A stretch of DNA of 64,000 nucleotides. It comes from Streptomyces sp. SM11. Its GTDB lineage: Bacteria; Actinomycetota; Actinomycetes; Streptomycetales; Streptomycetaceae. The position numbers and the translations under genes were made by a program. Location of the stretch: NCBI RefSeq assembly GCF_002910905.1, contig NZ_NEUE01000108.1, positions 1 to 64,000 of the forward strand, read 5' to 3'. Numbering within the stretch: position 1 is the stretch's first letter; every line of letters begins with the position of its first letter. The notes under the pieces were generated by a model. It had not been told where the DNA came from. It did not search any database and saw nothing but the letters and a program-made list of their open reading frames with translations. Positions 60,630 through 64,000 of the stretch are shown here, one piece after another.

Positions 60630-60835
60630 CTACTCCACCTTCGGCGCGTCAGGCGTGTGACGCGCGGTCGTGCGCACTTCGACGATCGGCAGCAGCGTGC
60701 GCAGCGCCGCGTTCTCCGCGGGGTCGAGTACGGCGTGCTGCCCGCAGGCGGGAACGAGGGTGCCGTCTTCGGGGTGGGCCATGGCGTAGTGGCAGACGGC
60801 CAGCCGTTCCTGCGTCTCGCGCAGCCGGGGCTCCT
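60630..60835 (-). pseudogene. Unassigned fragment, recombinase-like composition
   Basis: About 65 residues on the minus strand (ERLAVCHYAMAHPEDGTLVP, then QHAVLDPAENAALRTLLPIVE) look like the end of a protein carried by actinobacterial transposons. The start is replaced by other sequence at about 60840. I cannot name the family with confidence. Confidence 0.35.
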
Positions 60836-60840
60836 CGGCC

Positions 60841-60981
60841 TGTTCCCCGCTCAAGCACCGCAACCTGAACCCGCTCGGCCGCTACAGCTTCACCGCCTCG
60901 ACCCCGGCGGCCGGCGCCCTGCGCCCGCTGCGCGACCCGGACGCACCCGAGCCGGACGAGGACGACGAGAGCGAGGAGTGA
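60841..60981 (+). pseudogene. Tn3-family transposase C-terminal fragment
   Basis: About 46 codons ending at TGA 60981: PLKHRNLNPLGRYSF, then ALRPLRDP and an acidic tail, the C-terminus of Streptomyces Tn3-type TnpA. The remaining roughly 950 residues are missing. Confidence 0.65.
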
Positions 60982-61019
60982 ATGCGCTGCTCGACGACTA
61001 CGCGGTCTGTCGGCCTCGG

Positions 61020-61150
61020 GCCGGACGCCTAGGGGTTTCGTTTGGATGATCGGGTGGACCAGAGGAAGGTGTCTGTCCTGTGGCGTCCTGCCAGGTAGAT
61101 GGTCGTCGTCTTCTCGTAGCGGGTGGCGGTGCCGCGCCACTGCTTATGGC
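61020..61150 (-). pseudogene. IS5-family transposase C-terminal fragment
   Basis: On the minus strand RYEKTTTIYLAG, then DTFLWSTR matches the end of IS5-type transposases, followed by a stop and an element end with GATCATCCAAACGAAACCCC (minus strand, near 61029-61048). Only the tail remains. Confidence 0.6.
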
Positions 61151-61316
61151 GGTTGCTGCGCCGGCTTCGGGCGCGCAGCCGCGCTGCTGAGCGGGGAGCG
61201 GGTGGCGAGCGAGCAGACCGTGGCCGCCGTGCGGAGGCCGCTGCGGGCCTGCTCGGCGGACCTTCAACTCGGGCAGGAGCGTTCTGCCGGTCGGCAGGAC
61301 TGCTCGGGTCGCGCGA

Positions 61317-62843
61317 TCAGCTCGCTGGAGGGAGTGGCAGGACGAGGCGGAAGGCGACGCCGCGGTCTTGGCCCGGGTCGAGTTCGAGTCGGCCGCTGTG
61401 ACCTTGGGCGATGGCGGTGGCGATGGCCAGGCCCAGTCCGGAGCCGCCTCGTGCGCGGGTGCGTGCGGGGTCCGCCCGGTAGAAGCGCTCGAATGCGCGT
61501 GCCGCGTCGGCGGCCGCCAGTCCCAGTCCGTCGTCCTCGACCTCGATGACGGCGATTCGGGTGCCGGCCGGAAAGGGCGGCGCCATGCTGACGCGTCCGG
61601 GCGTGTCGATGCCACCGGTGCGGGCGCCGGCCCGGCCTGCCCCCACGCGGACGTGGATGCGGGTGCCGGGTGGGGTGTGGGTGTGGGCGTTCGACAGCAG
61701 GTTCTCGACGATCTGCCGGAGACGGTGGGGGTCTCCCACGACTTCCACCACGTCCAGTTCCCTCTCCCCCTCCTCTTCCCCGGCCTCGGTGTCGGTGCGC
61801 TCGCGCAGGGGGGACAGGCTCACGGGGTGTCCGGGTCGCTGCAGGGCTGCTGAGCTGACCGCGTCCGCTGCCAGGGATAGCAGGTCCACGTGTTCCTGCT
61901 GGTAGTCGGGGTGCCGGTCCAGTCGGGCGAGTAGTTGGAGGTCGTCGACGAGCAGGCTCATCCGTTCGGCGTTCTGCGCGATGTGCCGGTCGGCTTCCTG
62001 CCGCTCCTTCGTGGTGCGGCAGTCGGAGCGCAGCGCGAGCTGGGCGAATCCCTGGATGGCGGTCAGGGGGGTGCGCAGTTCGTGTCCGGCGTCGGCGACG
62101 AAGCGGCGCAGCCGCCCTTCGGAGGTCTCGCGCTCGTGCAGGGCCTGATGGAGTCGGTCGAGCATGGTGTTCAGTACCGTGCCGAGCCGTCCGATCTCGG
62201 TCCGCGGGTCGGTGTCGGGCAGCCGTAGGTCGAGTTCTCCGGCGGTGATGGCTTTGGCGGTGCGCTCCATCCGGGTCAGGGGCAAGAGGCTGAGTCGGAC
62301 CACTTCACGGCCCAGCACCCACAGGGCTGCCACGGTGATGGCGAGGAGCAGGCCGTTGAGCCAGAGGATCTTGGACGTGGCTCCGTCCACCGTGTCGAGT
62401 GGCAGGGCGATGACGACGGCCAGGTCGCGTGGTCCGTCTCGGCGCAGGACGCGCCAGTTTCCGTCGCCGGTGTCGGCCGCCACTGAGGTCGGGCTGCCCT
62501 CCGTGGGCAGGAGGCGGTCGATGCTGTCGGGGAGCCGGGGGCCCGGCAGATCGTCCGTGCCGAGCTTCTGAGGGAGACGGTTGCCGTGGGCGTCGTAGAA
62601 GTAGACGCGGAAGTCCGAGGGCAGCGCCTCGGGTTCCGGTCTTTGTGGGCGGCGTGTGTCGAGGAAGGCGGAGGCGGGCATGGGCCGGAAGTCGGCGAGC
62701 CGCTGGTCGACGCCGTTGAGAAGCCAGGACCGCAGGACGAAGAAGCCGATCAGCTCGGAGGCCAGCACGGCCAGGGTGGCCAGCACGGTGACCCCGAGTA
62801 TGAGACGCCGGCGCAGTGAGCGGGGCGCGCGCAGGCCGGTCAA
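61317..62843 (-). CDS. Two-component sensor histidine kinase
   Basis: A 508-aa membrane kinase. N-terminal membrane segment (LILGVTVLATLAVLASELIG), an extracellular sensor of about 120 residues, a second segment (LLLAITVAALWVLG) and a HAMP domain. Then the H-box DAGHELRTPLTAIQGFA, N-box LSNAHTHTP, G1 EDDGLGL and G2 GGSGLGLAI. The proposed TTG start at 62843 overlaps the response-regulator stop (TTGA). The partner is the OmpR-type regulator just upstream; signal unknown. Confidence 0.88.
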   Translation of the reverse strand: MTGLRAPRSLRRRLILGVTVLATLAVLASELIGFFVLRSWLLNGVDQRLADFRPMPASAFLDTRRPQRPEPEALPSDFRVYFYDAHGNRLPQKLGTDDLPGPRLPDSIDRLLPTEGSPTSVAADTGDGNWRVLRRDGPRDLAVVIALPLDTVDGATSKILWLNGLLLAITVAALWVLGREVVRLSLLPLTRMERTAKAITAGELDLRLPDTDPRTEIGRLGTVLNTMLDRLHQALHERETSEGRLRRFVADAGHELRTPLTAIQGFAQLALRSDCRTTKERQEADRHIAQNAERMSLLVDDLQLLARLDRHPDYQQEHVDLLSLAADAVSSAALQRPGHPVSLSPLRERTDTEAGEEEGERELDVVEVVGDPHRLRQIVENLLSNAHTHTPPGTRIHVRVGAGRAGARTGGIDTPGRVSMAPPFPAGTRIAVIEVEDDGLGLAAADAARAFERFYRADPARTRARGGSGLGLAIATAIAQGHSGRLELDPGQDRGVAFRLVLPLPPAS

Positions 62844-63577
62844 CGGTCCGCTGTCCCGTGGCCCGTGCGCGGCACCCGCAGGCTGTAGCCCACGCCGCGG
62901 ACGGTGTGGATGAGCGGTGGGTCGAAGCGGTCGATCTTCTTCCGCAGGTACTTGATGTAGGTCTCGACCACCCGGGTGTCGCCCGCGAAGTCGTACTGCC
63001 ACACATGGTCGAGGATCTGGGCCTTGCTCACGACCCGGCCAGGGTTGGCCAGGAGGTACGACAGCAGTTTGAACTCGGTCGGCGAGAGCTGTACGTACTG
63101 GCCGGCCCGGTGCACCTCGTGTGCCCTCTCGTCAAGCTCGAGGTCGGCGTAGCGTACGACGGTGTCCGGCAGCAGGGCGTCGGGGCCCAGGGTTCGCCGC
63201 AGGATGGCCTGAATACGCAAGAGCACTTCTTCGATGTTGAAGGGCTTGGTGACGTAGTCGTCGGCGCCCAGGCTCAGCCCTTTGATTCGGTCGTCCACAC
63301 CGGTGCGGGCGGTGAGAAGTAGAACGGGCACAAGGTTGCCGGCCGCGCGCAGCCGGCGGGTCACCTCGTAGCCGTCGAGGTCGGGCAGCATGATGTCCAG
63401 CAGGATCAGGTCGGGCTGCAGGCGCGCGGCCTCGGCCAGCGCGGCGACTCCCGTGTCCGTGCTCCGCACGTGGTATCCGGTGAGACTCAGCGTCGATTCG
63501 AGCAGCGTGCGGATGCTCGGCTCGTCCTCGACGACGAGAAGCCGGTGCTGCCGCTTCTCATCGGTCCGCTCTGTCAT
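62840..63577 (-). CDS. OmpR-family response regulator
   Basis: A 245-aa regulator. Receiver domain: VVEDEPSIR acidic pair, LILLDIMLPDLDG with the phospho-acceptor Asp, LLTART and GADDYVTKPF with the conserved Lys. Winged-helix domain: LSPTEFKLLSYLL, then VETYIKYLRKKID and VRGVGYSLR. ATG 63577 is chosen; the open frame extends to 63700. It precedes and overlaps the histidine kinase gene. The neighbouring ABC ATPase gene may be its target, as in cell-envelope stress systems. Confidence 0.92.
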   Translation of the reverse strand: MTERTDEKRQHRLLVVEDEPSIRTLLESTLSLTGYHVRSTDTGVAALAEAARLQPDLILLDIMLPDLDGYEVTRRLRAAGNLVPVLLLTARTGVDDRIKGLSLGADDYVTKPFNIEEVLLRIQAILRRTLGPDALLPDTVVRYADLELDERAHEVHRAGQYVQLSPTEFKLLSYLLANPGRVVSKAQILDHVWQYDFAGDTRVVETYIKYLRKKIDRFDPPLIHTVRGVGYSLRVPRTGHGTADR

Positions 63578-63712
63578 ATCGGCACTACGATCCCTTCTCT
63601 CACCAGGTCCCGGCACTCGCCGTCCCCGCCTGGAGGCTACCCCGCACCGGGTCCGGCGCGCCGTCAGCGTGCGGGACGCGCCAGGCCGGTGCGGGAGCAC
63701 AGCGGGGTTGTG

Positions 63713-64000
63713 TCAGGCCGCCAGCTTGCCCTTGCGGAGCGTGACCGCTCGGGGGGCGTTGTTGGCCAGGTGGGAGTCGTGCGTGACCATGATGAAGGTG
63801 AGGCCGTCCTCCTTGCAGCGGGTCTGCAGGACGTCCATGATCTCGTCGCGGGTGGACTCGTCGAGGTTGCCTGTCGGCTCGTCCGCGAGCAGCACCTGCG
63901 GCTTCTTGACCAGGGCCCGGGCGATGGCCACCCGCTGCTGCTGGCCGCCGGACAGCTCGCTCGGCACGTGGCCCAGCCGCTCTCCCAGCCCCACCGAGGT
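63713..64000 (-). CDS. ABC transporter ATPase, MacB/LolD type, partial
   Basis: The C-terminal 95 residues of an ATPase, with the N-terminus beyond the window edge. The signature SELSGGQQQRVAIARAL, Walker B VLLADEPTGNLDE and switch His in FIMVTHD are present, typical of MacB/LolD exporters of lipoproteins or peptides. It is followed by an ordinary gap to the two-component system on the same strand. Confidence 0.88.
   Translation of the reverse strand, partial: TSVGLGERLGHVPSELSGGQQQRVAIARALVKKPQVLLADEPTGNLDESTRDEIMDVLQTRCKEDGLTFIMVTHDSHLANNAPRAVTLRKGKLAA

Overview
The window is high-GC DNA with actinobacterial codon use, Tat-type lipoprotein signals, an XRE/DUF5753 + DUF397 regulator pair and many 4-nt start/stop overlaps. 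It looks like a Streptomyces accessory region, probably in or near a chromosome arm. I see no rRNA, tRNA or CRISPR array.

Region by region. 0-4.9 kb is a three-layer mobile scar: an IS1380-type element (right end about 1635) lies in the maturase gene of a group II intron. The intron's 5' end (GTGCG, 3472 on the minus strand) interrupts a small HATPase-type anti-sigma gene beside the XRE/DUF5753 + DUF397 pair. 4.9-24.8 kb is one long minus-strand operon that looks like an uncharacterised defence or genome-surveillance system. In transcription order it encodes a frameshifted helical/TPR-like protein, a small CPAC protein, an Hsp70 fused to a Zc3h12a/NYN-like RNase domain, a 2134-aa Ser/Thr kinase + DExH helicase + DUF1998 + nuclease-like protein, a SNF2-type helicase (DrmD-like), an Eco57I/PglX-type adenine methyltransferase, a Lys/Pro/Ala-tailed basic protein and a coiled-coil protein. 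A glycine-zipper membrane protein is divergent at 25.1 kb.

27.4-36.8 kb is an eight-gene minus-strand operon for a Pel/galactosaminogalactan-like exopolysaccharide: Agd3-like deacetylase, PelF-like GT4, polytopic membrane protein, LegB-like dehydratase, sugar nucleotidyltransferase, epimerase, spherulin-4 protein and GH114 lipoprotein. Diverged direct repeats lie on both sides (26.8 and 39.0 kb), with IS3/IS30 debris at 38.3-38.8 kb. 40.1-44.2 kb is a persulfide/sulfite detoxification (cst-like) cluster: CstR-type repressor, rhodaneses, TauE/SafE exporter, CstB-like dioxygenase-rhodanese and DUF302, with palindromic TACCCC operators. A GNAT enzyme and a convergent MFS exporter follow.

46.6-60.0 kb is an alginate-utilisation locus: divergent LacI repressor, CUT1 ABC importer without its own ATPase, DEH-reductase-like SDR, two heparinase II/III-fold lyases, a DUF624 membrane protein, a secreted beta-helix protein, and secreted PL7 and PL6 alginate lyases, with strong hairpin terminators after the last two. 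The secreted lyases would cut alginate outside, the importer would take up oligomers, and the cytoplasmic lyases and SDR would finish conversion towards KDG. 60.0-61.2 kb holds fragments of ars genes, a Tn3 transposase and an IS5 transposase. The window ends with an OmpR/histidine-kinase pair and the end of a MacB/LolD-type ABC ATPase that runs off the edge.
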